From: Xanthobacteraceae bacterium | GTDB lineage: Bacteria; Pseudomonadota; Alphaproteobacteria; Rhizobiales; Xanthobacteraceae | Assembly: GCA_004297465.1 (NCBI GenBank) | Contig: SCUB01000011.1 | Coordinates: 1-64,000 of the forward strand | Length of the DNA: 64,000 nucleotides | Direction of reading: 5' to 3' | Position numbers and translations under genes: made by a program | Notes under the pieces: model-generated | Seen by the model: only the letters and a program-made list of their open reading frames with translations | Told to the model about the DNA's origin: nothing | The model's database searches: none | Part shown: one piece after another, positions 26,671-35,515 of the stretch | Layout: each line of letters starts with the position of its first letter | Position numbering within the stretch: position 1 is the first letter of the stretch

Positions 26671-27060
26671 ATGAGTGCAATCTGCAAAACAAAAACATGT
26701 GCGTACAGAATCAGAAGCGAAATGATGGGGCGGCTTTTCGACCTGCACCGCCTGTGGCACGCCTATAAGTCTGGCGATGAAAGCGATGACCTTGGCAGCC
26801 TGTATGATTATGGCTTGTGCTTCGATTACGTCGCGCCCGGCACGTTCGGCGGCCAGAAGGAAGGCTACTACCGCTATCAGTTGTCCTGGGGCGGCCCCAG
26901 CGATGAATTCCGGTTTTTCGTCAATCCTGATTTGTCGTGCCACCGCATTGAATACTGGCTCATGGACTGGTTCGACGCCGCGCAGCGCGTCGCGTCAGAG
27001 GCCGATGAATTGTTCCTGCTCGAATTGTGGGACTGGCTTCGCGAAGGCCTGCTGCGATAA
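26671..27060 (+). CDS. conserved hypothetical protein of plasmid/island type
   Basis: This is a 129-residue acidic, aromatic-rich protein that I cannot assign. Features seen are two cysteines at the N terminus (SAICKTKTCAYR) and FDYVAPGTFGGQKEGYYRYQLSWGGPSDEFRFFV, a block I associate with small orphan proteins of rhizobial plasmids and integrative elements. The C terminus is helical (WFDAAQRVASEADELFLLELWDWL). No signal peptide or membrane segment is seen. It stands alone between the restriction cluster and the porin pseudogene. The low-complexity acidic character would fit a protein inhibitor of DNA-binding enzymes, but nothing proves this. Confidence 0.6.
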   Translation: MSAICKTKTCAYRIRSEMMGRLFDLHRLWHAYKSGDESDDLGSLYDYGLCFDYVAPGTFGGQKEGYYRYQLSWGGPSDEFRFFVNPDLSCHRIEYWLMDWFDAAQRVASEADELFLLELWDWLREGLLR

Positions 27061-27065
27061 AAGAA

Positions 27066-27090
27066 AGAGGCCCGCGCTTGGCGGGCCTCT
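27066..27090 (-). terminator. terminator of the porin-like pseudogene
   Basis: A 10-bp perfect stem (AGAGGCCCGC and GCGGGCCTCT) with a 5-base loop is followed on the minus strand by TTCTTTTAT. It directly abuts the stop codon of the minus-strand gene and also sits 5 bp after the plus-strand gene end. Confidence 0.8.
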
Positions 27091-27864
27091 CAATGACGGC
27101 GCACCGATTTTGCGGCGGGCTTTAGCGCCCGCCGAATTTGTAGGCGAGCCCCCAGCTTGACGATATGCGCCTTGGACTCAACGTCCGCCGCGACGAATAC
27201 CGGGATGGCGTAGTTGAGCGTCTTGCTCCCGAAATTCAGGTAATTGTATTCCAGCCGCGACATCCAGTTCGGGCTCCAGCCATATTCCAGACCCGCCCCG
27301 AGCAGCCAGCTGCGCATCACGGAAAGCGTCTGGCTCGCCAGCGTGACGCCCGCCCCTGTCTCGACGCTGCCGGTGTAGTCGGCCTTTATCCACGCGCCGC
27401 AGACCTTGCCGTAGAGCAGCCAGTTGTCCATGGCGTAGCCAAGCCGCGCTGAAACGCTGGCCAGCCATTTGGGTTTGTCCTCGCCGCGTCCAAAGACGCC
27501 CGGCGTCGTCGTGGCTTGCGCAGCCGAGACCGCGCGGCTGCCGAAGACCGACGAGAGATCGGCATCGACGCCAAGGACCATACGGCCCATCTGGTAGTTG
27601 TATCCGGCAAAGCCGCCCGCGAAGACGCTGCCGCCGTAAAATCGAAACCGGACTCACCAGACCCCCGCCCGGCGTGGTGGCGTTATCGCGCACGAACACG
27701 CCGCCGAGTTCGCCGCCCGCGTAGAAGCCGCCCCAGTCATACGCACAAACAGCCGGGGCCTTCACGACCCCGCGCGGCATATCCGCCGCTTGGGCCGCCG
27801 CGCCGAACGCTATCGCCGCCGCAAGGCCCGCGCTTGCCGCACGACCCGTTATCAGAATGTTCAT
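27090..27864 (-). pseudogene. Omp25/RopB-like outer-membrane beta-barrel protein, frameshifted
   Basis: Translation from 27864 gives a signal peptide (MNILITGRAASAGLAAAIAFG, cleavage near AQAAD) and YDWGGFYAGGELGGVF, the normal beginning of small rhizobial beta-barrel porins. Around 27640, at a TTTT run, the frame is lost. The remainder continues in another frame (YGGSVFAGGFAGYNYQMGR, then VLGVDADLSSV and GAGLEYGWSPNWMSRLEYNY) to the stop at 27090. The total length of ~257 codons is normal for the family, so a single indel accounts for the break. It could be a recent inactivation, phase variation at the short run, or an assembly error. Confidence 0.85.
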
Positions 27865-28276
27865 TGAGTTTTCCGCTAGCCGATGGGGCGAACGACCGGG
27901 TGCCGCCGCACGGGACTGCGCGGCAGGCGCAGATGGCGTTCGCGAATAAAGCCGGAGATTTATGTAAACGGAATTCGATAGTCGGTTTAACGCGTTGTGT
28001 TTTCTGAGGAATTAACGCCCAATGGAGGTGCGCCGGTATAGCCGTGATGGAAGTGTCAAGTTTATATTCTATCCGCCGGCAAACTTGCCGGCGATATGCT
28101 TTTCACGCAGCCAAATCGCCGTGCTTCTGCAATCAAGCGATCAATCCGAGCGAGTGAGCACGGCGTGAAGTTTCTGAATCGCCCGAAAAACGGACACTGT
28201 GCGGACACAAGCAAAAGCCCCGCTGGCGAGAGCCGAGCGTGGCTTTACGTAAGCCATTGAACTAGCTTTGGTATTT
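27865..28276. other. intergenic region without recognised genes
   Basis: These ~410 bp upstream of the porin-like gene probably include its promoter. I see no coding sequence with family features. The part nearest the tRNA scar may be the outer flank of the recombinase element. Confidence 0.35.
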
Positions 28277-28325
28277 TTGTTGTGGGAACGGGATTTGAAC
28301 CTGTAACCTTCAGGTTATGAGTCTG
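28277..28325 (-). repeat. 3' half of tRNA-fMet, probable attachment-site scar
   Basis: On the minus strand, the anticodon arm TCAGA-CTCATAA-CCTGA, a short variable loop AGGTTA, the T arm with GGTTCAAATCC and a 3' end CCCACAACAA match initiator tRNA from the anticodon stem to the end. There is no 5' half next to it, one anticodon-stem pair is lost and CCA is changed. This is what is left when an element integrates at a tRNA gene. The stop codon of the adjacent recombinase-associated gene falls inside it. Confidence 0.8.
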
Positions 28326-28723
28326 AAGGCATCCCGTTGAACCTGCCAGATCACCGAAAACTGCCTCAACAGATTCTCAAGCTGCAGTCCCGTCGGCTGG
28401 CGGCCACCCAGGATCGCCTCGACGATCTCCGGCGCCAGCAACGTCAGCCGCAGCACGCGTCCTACATAGGACTCGTTGATCTTCTCGGCTTTGGCGATCT
28501 CACGAATGGTTTGGTACTGGCCGGTTTCCAGCATTTCGCGCCAGCGAAACGCCCGGGCGATCGCCTTGACCATGGCGTTGTCGATGTGGCGGCGAACGGG
28601 TGCCGTCGTCACGTTCGTGCCATCGGGCACGATGACGAGCTTCCGGCCTCCACGGCGGCGGATCGTAATCGGCACGTGCACCGTGACGGTCCGTCCGTCG
28701 GCGTCGAGATGGGGCTTGCTCAT
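28310..28723 (-). CDS. serine-recombinase-associated HTH protein
   Basis: This is a 137-residue protein found beside large serine recombinases in alphaproteobacterial phages and islands. It has a basic N terminus (VHVPITIRRRGGRKLVIVPDG), a helix-turn-helix-like centre (TIREIAKAEKINESYVGRVLRLTLLAPE), and ILGGRQPTGLQLENLLRQF before a W..QR.. ending. It probably binds DNA and assists or regulates recombination. Its last codons (FRLIT) are read from the tRNA-fMet fragment, so the natural C terminus was likely changed by integration. The start ATG at 28723 overlaps the recombinase stop by one base. Confidence 0.75.
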   Translation of the reverse strand: MSKPHLDADGRTVTVHVPITIRRRGGRKLVIVPDGTNVTTAPVRRHIDNAMVKAIARAFRWREMLETGQYQTIREIAKAEKINESYVGRVLRLTLLAPEIVEAILGGRQPTGLQLENLLRQFSVIWQVQRDAFRLIT

Positions 28724-30039
28724 CAGGCTACCCTCCGCAGTTCCGGCCTGACAGCGCGTAGATCGGCGACCAGATTCGTCAGCCCCTCGGTTCGCAACCG
28801 GATGTCCGCCCCTTCCGTGCTGATGTCGACACGCTCGACAAGCAATTGCACGATCCGCGTCTGCTCAGCCGGGAACAGCTCGTCCCAGAGCGGATCGAGC
28901 CGTACCAACGCCTCATGGACATCAGTCTCGCTGATGCCATCCATCGACTGCCGTGCGGTGCGCCATGTGCGGACGATGAATTCCGGGGACCGTAACAAAC
29001 CGCGCAACTGGTCGATGACCGCGCTCTCAATCTCGGTCGCCGGCACGCGCCGCACAGTGCATGAGGCGGCGTCACGTTTCAGCAGGTCGGTCGACACATA
29101 GTAGCGATAGAGCTTGCCGCCCTTGCGCGTGTGGGTGGGCGTCATGGACCGCCCAGTCGGTCCAAAGATCAGGCCTTTCAGCAGAGCGGGTGTCTGATTC
29201 CGCGTCCGGGCGGCACGCCGCCTCGGGCTTTCGGCGAGGACACTGTGGACCCTGTCCCACAGTGATTGACTGACGATGGCCGAGTGCTCGCCCGGATATG
29301 CAGTGCCCTTGTGCACCGCCTGACCGATATAGACGCGGTTGTTCAGGAGCTTATAGACATAGCCCTTGTCGACAAGCTTGCCTTGCTTGCCCGTCACGCC
29401 TTCAGCACGCAGCGACCGCACCAGCACGGTGGCCGAGCCAATCCTGGCAAAGCGCTCGAAGATCATCCGGACCTTCTGCGCTTCCGCCTCGTTCACAACG
29501 AGCTTGCGGTCCTTGACGTCATAGCCAAGCGGCACGAAGCCACCCATCCACATCCCCTTCTTGCGCGAGGCGGCGAACTTGTCGCGAATGCGCTCGCCGA
29601 TGACCTCGCGTTCGAACTGCGCAAAACTGAGCAGGATGTTCAAGGTGAGACGTCCCATCGACGTGGTGGTGTTGAACGACTGTGTGACGCTGACAAAGGT
29701 GACGTTGTTACGGTCAAACACCTCGACGAGCTTCGCGAAATCCATCAGCGCGCGGCTCAGCCGGTCAATCTTGTAGACAACGATCACATCTATGCGCTGG
29801 GCCTCGATGTCGGCCAGGAGACGCTTTAGTGCTGGGCGTTCCAGCGTTGCCCCGGAAATCCCGCCGTCGTCATAGCGGTCGGGCACCAGCACCCAGCCCT
29901 CCGGCTTCTGGCTCGCGATATAGGCTTCACAAGCCTCGCGCTGGGCGTCGAGCGAGTTGAATTCCTGCTCCAGGCCTTCTTCGCTCGATTTGCGGGTATA
30001 CGCCGCGCAGCGCAGCTTGCGGATCACCGGCGTCTTCAT
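28723..30039 (-). CDS. large serine recombinase / site-specific integrase
   Basis: This 438-residue recombinase has a resolvase catalytic domain at residues 8-150 (AAYTRKSSEEGL with the nucleophilic Ser, DRYDDGGISGATLERPAL, VYKIDRLSRAL, SFAQFEREVIGERIRDK). It is followed by the recombinase domain (GFVPLGYDVKDRKLVVNEAEA) and a zinc-ribbon-like segment, which here has lost most cysteines. It cuts and rejoins DNA at short att sites to integrate or excise elements. It lies in a three-gene block with a DUF2924 gene and the HTH protein, next to the tRNA-fMet scar. The protein appears full-length and could still be active. Confidence 0.92.
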   Translation of the reverse strand: MKTPVIRKLRCAAYTRKSSEEGLEQEFNSLDAQREACEAYIASQKPEGWVLVPDRYDDGGISGATLERPALKRLLADIEAQRIDVIVVYKIDRLSRALMDFAKLVEVFDRNNVTFVSVTQSFNTTTSMGRLTLNILLSFAQFEREVIGERIRDKFAASRKKGMWMGGFVPLGYDVKDRKLVVNEAEAQKVRMIFERFARIGSATVLVRSLRAEGVTGKQGKLVDKGYVYKLLNNRVYIGQAVHKGTAYPGEHSAIVSQSLWDRVHSVLAESPRRRAARTRNQTPALLKGLIFGPTGRSMTPTHTRKGGKLYRYYVSTDLLKRDAASCTVRRVPATEIESAVIDQLRGLLRSPEFIVRTWRTARQSMDGISETDVHEALVRLDPLWDELFPAEQTRIVQLLVERVDISTEGADIRLRTEGLTNLVADLRAVRPELRRVA

Positions 30040-30410
30040 CGGGCCGCTCGCTGACTTTTCAGGCCGAAAAAGATCAAACCGTTCCAGCGCGTGCCGGTAA
30101 TCGCACGCGCGATTGCAGAGAGCGATTTATACGGCCGGCCCTGATACTCGTAGCTGTCGTGGTACACCGTCACGCAGTGCTCGACGCCCTGATATTCGCG
30201 AATGAGTCGCGTACCGGAGATGGGGCGGTCGTTGGCGGGCTGGCGCCGCCGTTTCGGGTCACCGCCGTCGAGCTCTTCCCCGAGCTCGCGCAGGCGCTTT
30301 AGCGTTTCGGGCTTGAGGCCGCCATAGGCCAATTCCTGGATGCGGTAGGCAAGCCGATGTTCGAGGAAGCGGCGGTTGTAGGGTGGCGGTTCGGTTTCGA
30401 AGAGGTCGCG
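30036..30410 (-). pseudogene. DUF2924-family protein, N-terminally broken
   Basis: The frame shows RDLFETEPPPYNRRFLEHRL followed by AYRIQELAYGGLKPETLKRL, characteristic of DUF2924 proteins that travel with serine recombinases. An in-frame TAG (30411-30413) lies where ~15 N-terminal residues should be, and no good start codon follows it. The C terminus (SLSAIARAITGTRWNGLIFFGL) is intact and overlaps the recombinase start by 4 bp. It was probably inactivated, or started at a weak TTG (30332). Confidence 0.75.
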
Positions 30411-30541
30411 CTAGCGCGCCATTCGCGATGCTGACGATGCCCCTTTCGATGAAATTGCCGAAGCAAGCATAGTCGATCACGTTGAAGCCTCGCCAATAAC
30501 AGCGCGATCCACCACCGCTTCATCCGGACGGGATCCTTGAC

Positions 30542-31048
30542 ATGCGCGGCCGACGCCCCAAGCCATCATGGCTCAAATACCTCACCGGCAATCCTGGCAA
30601 GCGGCCACTCAACGCCAACGAGTTGCGCCCCGACGCCGTTCCGCCAGAATGTCCAGCTGAACTTGGACCCGCCGCACGTGCGGAATGGAACCGCCTTATC
30701 GCGGACCTTTCCAAACTGAATCTTCTGACCACGCTCGATCGTGCGGTACTCGCGGCCTACTGCGGTGCCTATGCCCTCTGGGCTGAGGCAATCGAAGCGA
30801 TCCACAAGTACGGCGCCATGGTGAAATCCCCGTCTGGCTATCCGATCCAGTCACCCTATGTGGCCATTGCCAACCGTCAGGCCGAGATCATGATGCGTAT
30901 TGCATCAGAGTTCGGCTTTACACCTGCCAGCCGCTCGCGGATTTCGGTCCCGCAACGAGATGAGCCGACATTGTTTGATTGTACGGAGGGTCCTGACGTC
31001 ATTAGGGAGAGCGACCCATTCGCCGTCAGTAAACGCGAGACAGATTGA
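30542..31048 (+). CDS. phage terminase small subunit, P27 family
   Basis: The 168-residue protein begins MRGRRPKPSWLKYLTGNPGK and continues with PECPAELGPAARAEWNRLI, the standard opening of P27-type terminase small subunits, which bind packaging sites and recruit the large subunit. The helical centre (LDRAVLAAYCGAYALWAEA) also fits. The C terminus is diverged. No large terminase, portal or capsid gene follows, so this is an isolated phage remnant. It probably arrived with the recombinase module, on the opposite strand. Confidence 0.85.
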   Translation: MRGRRPKPSWLKYLTGNPGKRPLNANELRPDAVPPECPAELGPAARAEWNRLIADLSKLNLLTTLDRAVLAAYCGAYALWAEAIEAIHKYGAMVKSPSGYPIQSPYVAIANRQAEIMMRIASEFGFTPASRSRISVPQRDEPTLFDCTEGPDVIRESDPFAVSKRETD

Positions 31049-31214
31049 ACTAGTTTGAGAAGGGAGGCTGGCTCGTCGTAGCCTGTGAGGGCGGGGGCGT
31101 CCAAGCGCGGGCTGATTGAGCAGCTTCGGGTTGTCAGCCGGCCTCAGCCCGCTTGAATTATCACCCTTTTTAACTAAACGAAAACAGCATATCCTTTAGT
31201 AACGGGGCGAGATC

Positions 31215-31496
31215 ATGGCGCTGTTTGATGAGGATCGCGGGACAATCCAGTCGCTCGGGCGCAGTGCGGCCTCTGCATTCCGGGTCCACGACCTCATGCA
31301 ACGCCGGCCGCTGGTGACGATCCAGGCGGCATCCAAGGAACTCAAGCTCTCGCTTCCCACGGTCGGTAAGTCGCTCGAACACCTGGTCGACCTTGGCATC
31401 GTGCGCGAAGTGACGGGCAAGCAGCGCCACCGCGTGTTTGCTTACCGCAAGTATCTTGATGTTCTCGACCGCGGGACCGAACCGCTGTCTCTGTGA
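31215..31496 (+). pseudogene. C-terminal remnant of a Fic family protein
   Basis: This 93-codon frame matches the C-terminal winged-helix end of Fic proteins (RVHDLMQRRPLVTIQAASKE, LSLPTVGKSLEHLVDLGIV, VFAYRKYLDVLDRGTEPL). The Fic core with HxFx(D/E)GNGR is absent upstream, so AMP-transfer activity is lost. An ATG with a weak ribosome site could still give a DNA-binding-like peptide. It marks the right end of the accessory region. Confidence 0.8.
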
Positions 31497-31584
31497 TCGT
31501 TGCAGCGCCCGCGGGCCGACACCAGGACGTTTTCCGCCGTTCGGCCGTCCTGCGCATCAAGCGATGGGTGCGTACTCCGCTGGC

Positions 31585-34500
31585 CTAGATCACTGACGCG
31601 GACGCGGCGGTCTCTCGTTTCGATCCCTGTGAGGCCATCATAGGCGCGCCCACGTGGAGTCTTGCCAGGAGGTCGATCGCCTTCGCCCTGGCCGTGGCCG
31701 CGCCCTCCATCTTGATAGATTCGTAACCGCGGATTTCGTCCGGCAGGTTCAGGAGTTCGGCCACTACGTGTTTGTCCGCCGACGCGAGATCGCGGGCGCA
31801 CGTTTCGACAAGGCTTATGTACCAGGCCACCAGGCTCCGCTCCTCGCGTCTGACCGGATTCGCCATGAACGGATCAAGAATGGTTCCGCGCAATTTCCTC
31901 AGCCGGGCAAGCAGCCGAAGCGGGATCCTGAACCATGATCCGAACTCAACCTTGCGGTTGAGCCCGAAGATGCGGGCGAAGGGCGGCTGCAGATTGAACG
32001 CCATCGCTTCAAAGCCAGGAAAGAGCGTCCTGACACGCGCTTCAAAGACTGGATCCGTAAGGAGTCGCGCGACCTCGTATTCATCCTTATAGGCCATGAT
32101 CTTGTGCAGGTTGCGGATGACGAGCGAGGTCAGATGGCCGCCATCCCCTGGAAAGGCCGCCCTGTCGGCGGCGGAAAAATCGGCGACGGCACGCGCGAAG
32201 CGCATCGCGTAACGTTCATCCTTGTAGGCCACAAGATCAGCTACGCGATTTCGCGCGATCTGTTTTGCCTCGGGCGGCAGTCCTTCAAGCGCGGTCGTCA
32301 CCCGATCGATTTGTGCGGCAATGGCGGAGGTTTCGCGTTTGGCAAGGCCATCGATGCGATCCGCCAGTGTGCCATACTCAACTTTCAGCATCCGTGCGAA
32401 CCGTTCCGGGTCGTGATGGAACAGCCGGCCGGCGCGGAAGGCCATGATATTCACCTTGGCGGCGGTGCCGTTCAGCGTGATCGAGCGTTCGATGCTGGCG
32501 GCGGAGATCGGCAGCAATCCCGCCTGATACGCGACCCCGATCACCACCATGTTGGTCATCATGTAATCACCAAAAATGCGCTCGGCTGCAGTGCGGGCCG
32601 GGATGCAGAGTTTCCGTCCTGGGCGAATGCGGCCGGCGATGACGTCCGTCATCGCGTCTGAATCGACAATTGCGTTGATGTTGCGGATCATTTCGCCGGT
32701 CGGCAGAATATCCGTATTGATAACGGCGGCTGTTCGCTCGCTGTCGCAGACCGCGAGATTGGTCTTGTCTGTCGCCGCCAGCAGGTCGAAGGCGAGATAG
32801 AGATCGGCATTTGCCGCTGTGACCTTGTTGCTGACGATAGGTTCGCCGGCCTTCGACAGAATAATGCTCGAGAGCACCGCGCCCCATTTCTGGGCCGCGC
32901 CCGTCTGGTCGAAGCTCTTCACTTCATGGCCGTCCATGGCGGCTGCCTGGGCCAGGATTGCGTTGACGGTGATCACGCCCGTCCCGCCAACGCCCGGGAT
33001 GTAGATGTGAAAGGGCCGGTCCAGGGTCGGCAATGCAGGCTCTAGCATGTCCGCCGGAAGATCCGGCATCGGGGGCCTTGCGAAACTGGTTCCGGCCTTG
33101 ACGGTGACGCTTACAAAGGAAGGACATTCGCCCTCCACGCATGAGCGATCCTGGTTACAGGAAGATTGATGAATTTGCGTCTTCAGTCCGAATTGGGTTG
33201 GTGTTTTCTGAAGCGACATGCAATTGGCCTTTCGGCCGCAATCGCCGCAGTTGTCGCAAACATCCTCGTTGACGATTGTGAATTTTGTCGTCGGCGCCAC
33301 GCGACCGCGTTTCTGGCGCCGCCGCCGTTCGTTCGCGCAATCACCGTCATAGATCAGGACCGTGACGCCCTTGATCCGTTCGAGTTCGGCCATGGCGGCC
33401 TGAACCTCGTGCGGCTCGCGCAAGCTGACGTTCGCGGGCAACGGCAAGCCGGCATACGCATGCTTATTCCTGGCAACGAGAATGGTTCGGACAACGCCAT
33501 CGGCCGCCAGGCGATGCAGGAGGCTGACGACGGGTGCCTGGTTGACTGAACTCTGACCTCCCGTGTTCGCAATGACGCCATTGTAAAGAATGCGGAACGT
33601 CATCGCCTGGCCTGTCGAGACCGCGAAGCGGATATTCTGCAAGCTCGAATGGAAGAGCGAGCCGTCTCCGACGTTTTGCACGATGTGTGGCCGTGTGGTG
33701 TACGGCGACAGGCCAATCCACGGCATTCCTTCGCCGCCGAACTGGGTCATGGCCTCGATGCGGCGCTCCGGTTGCTCCATCAGCGCGGCAAAGACATGGC
33801 AGCCGGGTGCTCCCCAGGCCATCTGGCCGGGGGCAAGCCTGGTCGAGACGTTGTGCGGACAGCCAGAGCAATAATTCGGTGTTCGCCGCCGGAGCGGAGG
33901 AACGGTCATGGCGCGCACCGTCGCGATGCGACGAAGACGGGCCTCCGCGGCCTCGGGAAGGGATAGGTGCCGCTTAAGCTCACCCCCGAGAAGCTCGGTC
34001 ACGATGTCGACGTCCATGCCGCCGGCGACAGGAAAGAGCGGTTGTCCGTCGAGGTCAATCTTGCCGACGACCCGAACGGCACCGAACCCGCACAAAGCCG
34101 CGCCGACCTGTCGTTCAAGGAAGTCGCGCTTCTCCTCCACGACGATGACGTGGTCGAGTCCTTTCGCGAATTGTCGGAAGAATTCGGGCGATGAGGGGCA
34201 TAGCAGGCCGACCTTTGCCAGGCGGATTCCGGCGGCCTTGAGGCCGTCATCGTCAAAACCAAGATTGATAAGGGCCTGGCGGGTATCGGCGAAGCTCTTG
34301 CCGGCCGATATGATGCCGATCCGGTTGCGTTCGCCCATGACCACGATGCGGTTGAGATTGTTGGCTTCGGCGTAGGCGACCACCGCGCGATGACGCTCGG
34401 CGTAGAGCCGCTGTTCAGTCGCGACATTGAGGACGGGGAAGAACGTGAAGTCGGCACTCTTTGAGAACGGCCGTCCATCGATCGTGACGTCGGGCAAGAC

Positions 34501-35193
34501 GATGGGCGTGGAGTCCTCGCTGATTTGCACCACCTCGCCGCCGTCGCAGAGCGGGGCGACGAGCTTCAGCGCGACCCAGCATCCGCTGAAACGCGACAGC
34601 GCGACGGCATGCAGTCCGAACTCGATGAACTCGGTGATGGAGGCCGGGTACAGCACCGGGACGCCGTAGTGCTCGAAAGCGAATTCCTGCTGGTAGGGAA
34701 CGCTGGAGGATTTCGCCTCGTGATCCTCTCCGCTGAGGATGACGACCGCTCCGTTCCGACTGGTTCCGCCGAAATTGCCATGCTTGATCGCGTCGCTTGA
34801 GCGGTCGATGCCCGGACCCTTGCCGTACCAGAACCCCACGACGCCATCGACGTCCGGGTGCGGGTGGCTGTCGAGCATTTGCGTGCCGATGAGCGCGGAG
34901 ATGGCGAGTTCTTCGTTCTGCCCCGGCACATGCTTGATGCCATGGCGGTCGAGTGTGGCGGCAGCTCGTTTCAATGCGATATCGTAGCCGCCAAGCGGCG
35001 ATCCGGGATAGCCGGTGATGAAGGCCTTCGTGCGCAGGCCTGCCGCCGCGTCGCGTCGCATCTGCTCGATGGGCAGGCGGATGAGCGCCTGAGTTCCGCT
35101 GAGCAGGACGCGGCCGTTCCTCGTCTCATATCGGGCTTCATCCAGAGACGGCTCGCCGTCCCGCTTCAGCAATTTCGTGGTCGGCGTGGTCAT
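31585..35193 (-). CDS. indolepyruvate ferredoxin oxidoreductase, alpha-beta fusion
   Basis: This is a 1202-residue 2-oxoacid:ferredoxin oxidoreductase of the fused IorA-IorB type. The N-terminal pyrimidine-binding half has GYPGSPLGGYD near residue 60. The TPP-binding part has MPWIGLSPYT and GDGSLFHSSLQNIRFAV near 510. An Fe-S segment NEDVCDNCGDCGRKANC lies near 645. The gamma-like C-terminal half begins at VGGTGVITVNAILAQAA near 733 and carries SFDQTGAAQKWG. It converts arylpyruvates or other 2-oxoacids with CoA to acyl-CoA, CO2 and reduced ferredoxin. It is divergent from the molybdoenzyme operon and could supply arylacetyl-CoA or act on the arylglyoxylate product. The exact substrate is not deducible. 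Confidence 0.92.
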   Translation of the reverse strand: MTTPTTKLLKRDGEPSLDEARYETRNGRVLLSGTQALIRLPIEQMRRDAAAGLRTKAFITGYPGSPLGGYDIALKRAAATLDRHGIKHVPGQNEELAISALIGTQMLDSHPHPDVDGVVGFWYGKGPGIDRSSDAIKHGNFGGTSRNGAVVILSGEDHEAKSSSVPYQQEFAFEHYGVPVLYPASITEFIEFGLHAVALSRFSGCWVALKLVAPLCDGGEVVQISEDSTPIVLPDVTIDGRPFSKSADFTFFPVLNVATEQRLYAERHRAVVAYAEANNLNRIVVMGERNRIGIISAGKSFADTRQALINLGFDDDGLKAAGIRLAKVGLLCPSSPEFFRQFAKGLDHVIVVEEKRDFLERQVGAALCGFGAVRVVGKIDLDGQPLFPVAGGMDVDIVTELLGGELKRHLSLPEAAEARLRRIATVRAMTVPPLRRRTPNYCSGCPHNVSTRLAPGQMAWGAPGCHVFAALMEQPERRIEAMTQFGGEGMPWIGLSPYTTRPHIVQNVGDGSLFHSSLQNIRFAVSTGQAMTFRILYNGVIANTGGQSSVNQAPVVSLLHRLAADGVVRTILVARNKHAYAGLPLPANVSLREPHEVQAAMAELERIKGVTVLIYDGDCANERRRRQKRGRVAPTTKFTIVNEDVCDNCGDCGRKANCMSLQKTPTQFGLKTQIHQSSCNQDRSCVEGECPSFVSVTVKAGTSFARPPMPDLPADMLEPALPTLDRPFHIYIPGVGGTGVITVNAILAQAAAMDGHEVKSFDQTGAAQKWGAVLSSIILSKAGEPIVSNKVTAANADLYLAFDLLAATDKTNLAVCDSERTAAVINTDILPTGEMIRNINAIVDSDAMTDVIAGRIRPGRKLCIPARTAAERIFGDYMMTNMVVIGVAYQAGLLPISAASIERSITLNGTAAKVNIMAFRAGRLFHHDPERFARMLKVEYGTLADRIDGLAKRETSAIAAQIDRVTTALEGLPPEAKQIARNRVADLVAYKDERYAMRFARAVADFSAADRAAFPGDGGHLTSLVIRNLHKIMAYKDEYEVARLLTDPVFEARVRTLFPGFEAMAFNLQPPFARIFGLNRKVEFGSWFRIPLRLLARLRKLRGTILDPFMANPVRREERSLVAWYISLVETCARDLASADKHVVAELLNLPDEIRGYESIKMEGAATARAKAIDLLARLHVGAPMMASQGSKRETAASASVI

Positions 35194-35430
35194 GCCCTCT
35201 CCCCCTCAGACGTCGGCTTTTCATCAGGCGCGACTTTGCCGAACTTTGAATGCGCGGAACCTTGGAATTGGCTCCAGGCGGCAGCCGTCCTGCCGACGAC
35301 CGGAAATGCATTGTGGCGGTTCCGCTGCCTGCCAGTGCCTTTGGTTTTCGGCCTCCCCGTGTTCCGGGTAAGGCTTTGAAATGTTTATTGTTGCTAGTGC
35401 CTTGCAGCTGCATCGCGGGTTATTTTTGCC

Positions 35431-35487
35431 TTGACAAAAATTTAATGGTGTTATGAACTGCATAATAGATTACAAAATGCATAACAC
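35431..35487 (+). promoter_or_regulatory. promoter/operator region of the molybdoenzyme operon
   Basis: A TTGACA box lies at 35431-35436 with a poor -10 candidate (TATGAA, 35452). Around it, GTGTTATG (35448-35455) and CATAACAC (35480-35487) form an inverted pair, and GCATAA repeats at 35460 and 35479. It lies 28 bp before the MoaD-like start, a suitable place for the IclR regulator encoded at 42752. The rest of the 322-bp divergent gap (35194-35515) holds no gene. Confidence 0.5.
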
Positions 35488-35515
35488 AAGAGTTTAAGCA
35501 AGAGGGGGCGCGCTC

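Larger units (their letters stand above)
15354..31560. mobile_element. mosaic genomic island downstream of tRNA-Ser
   Basis: Between the tRNA and the 2-oxoacid oxidoreductase gene lie only accessory genes: restriction-modification and other defence genes, a serine recombinase module, a P27-type terminase small subunit, a truncated Fic gene, a frameshifted porin and a tRNA-fMet scar. The DNA is visibly more AT-rich than the flanks. I found no second copy of the tRNA-Ser 3' end and no tyrosine integrase, so this is a layered, partly decayed island rather than one intact element. The right limit is approximate. Confidence 0.7.
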
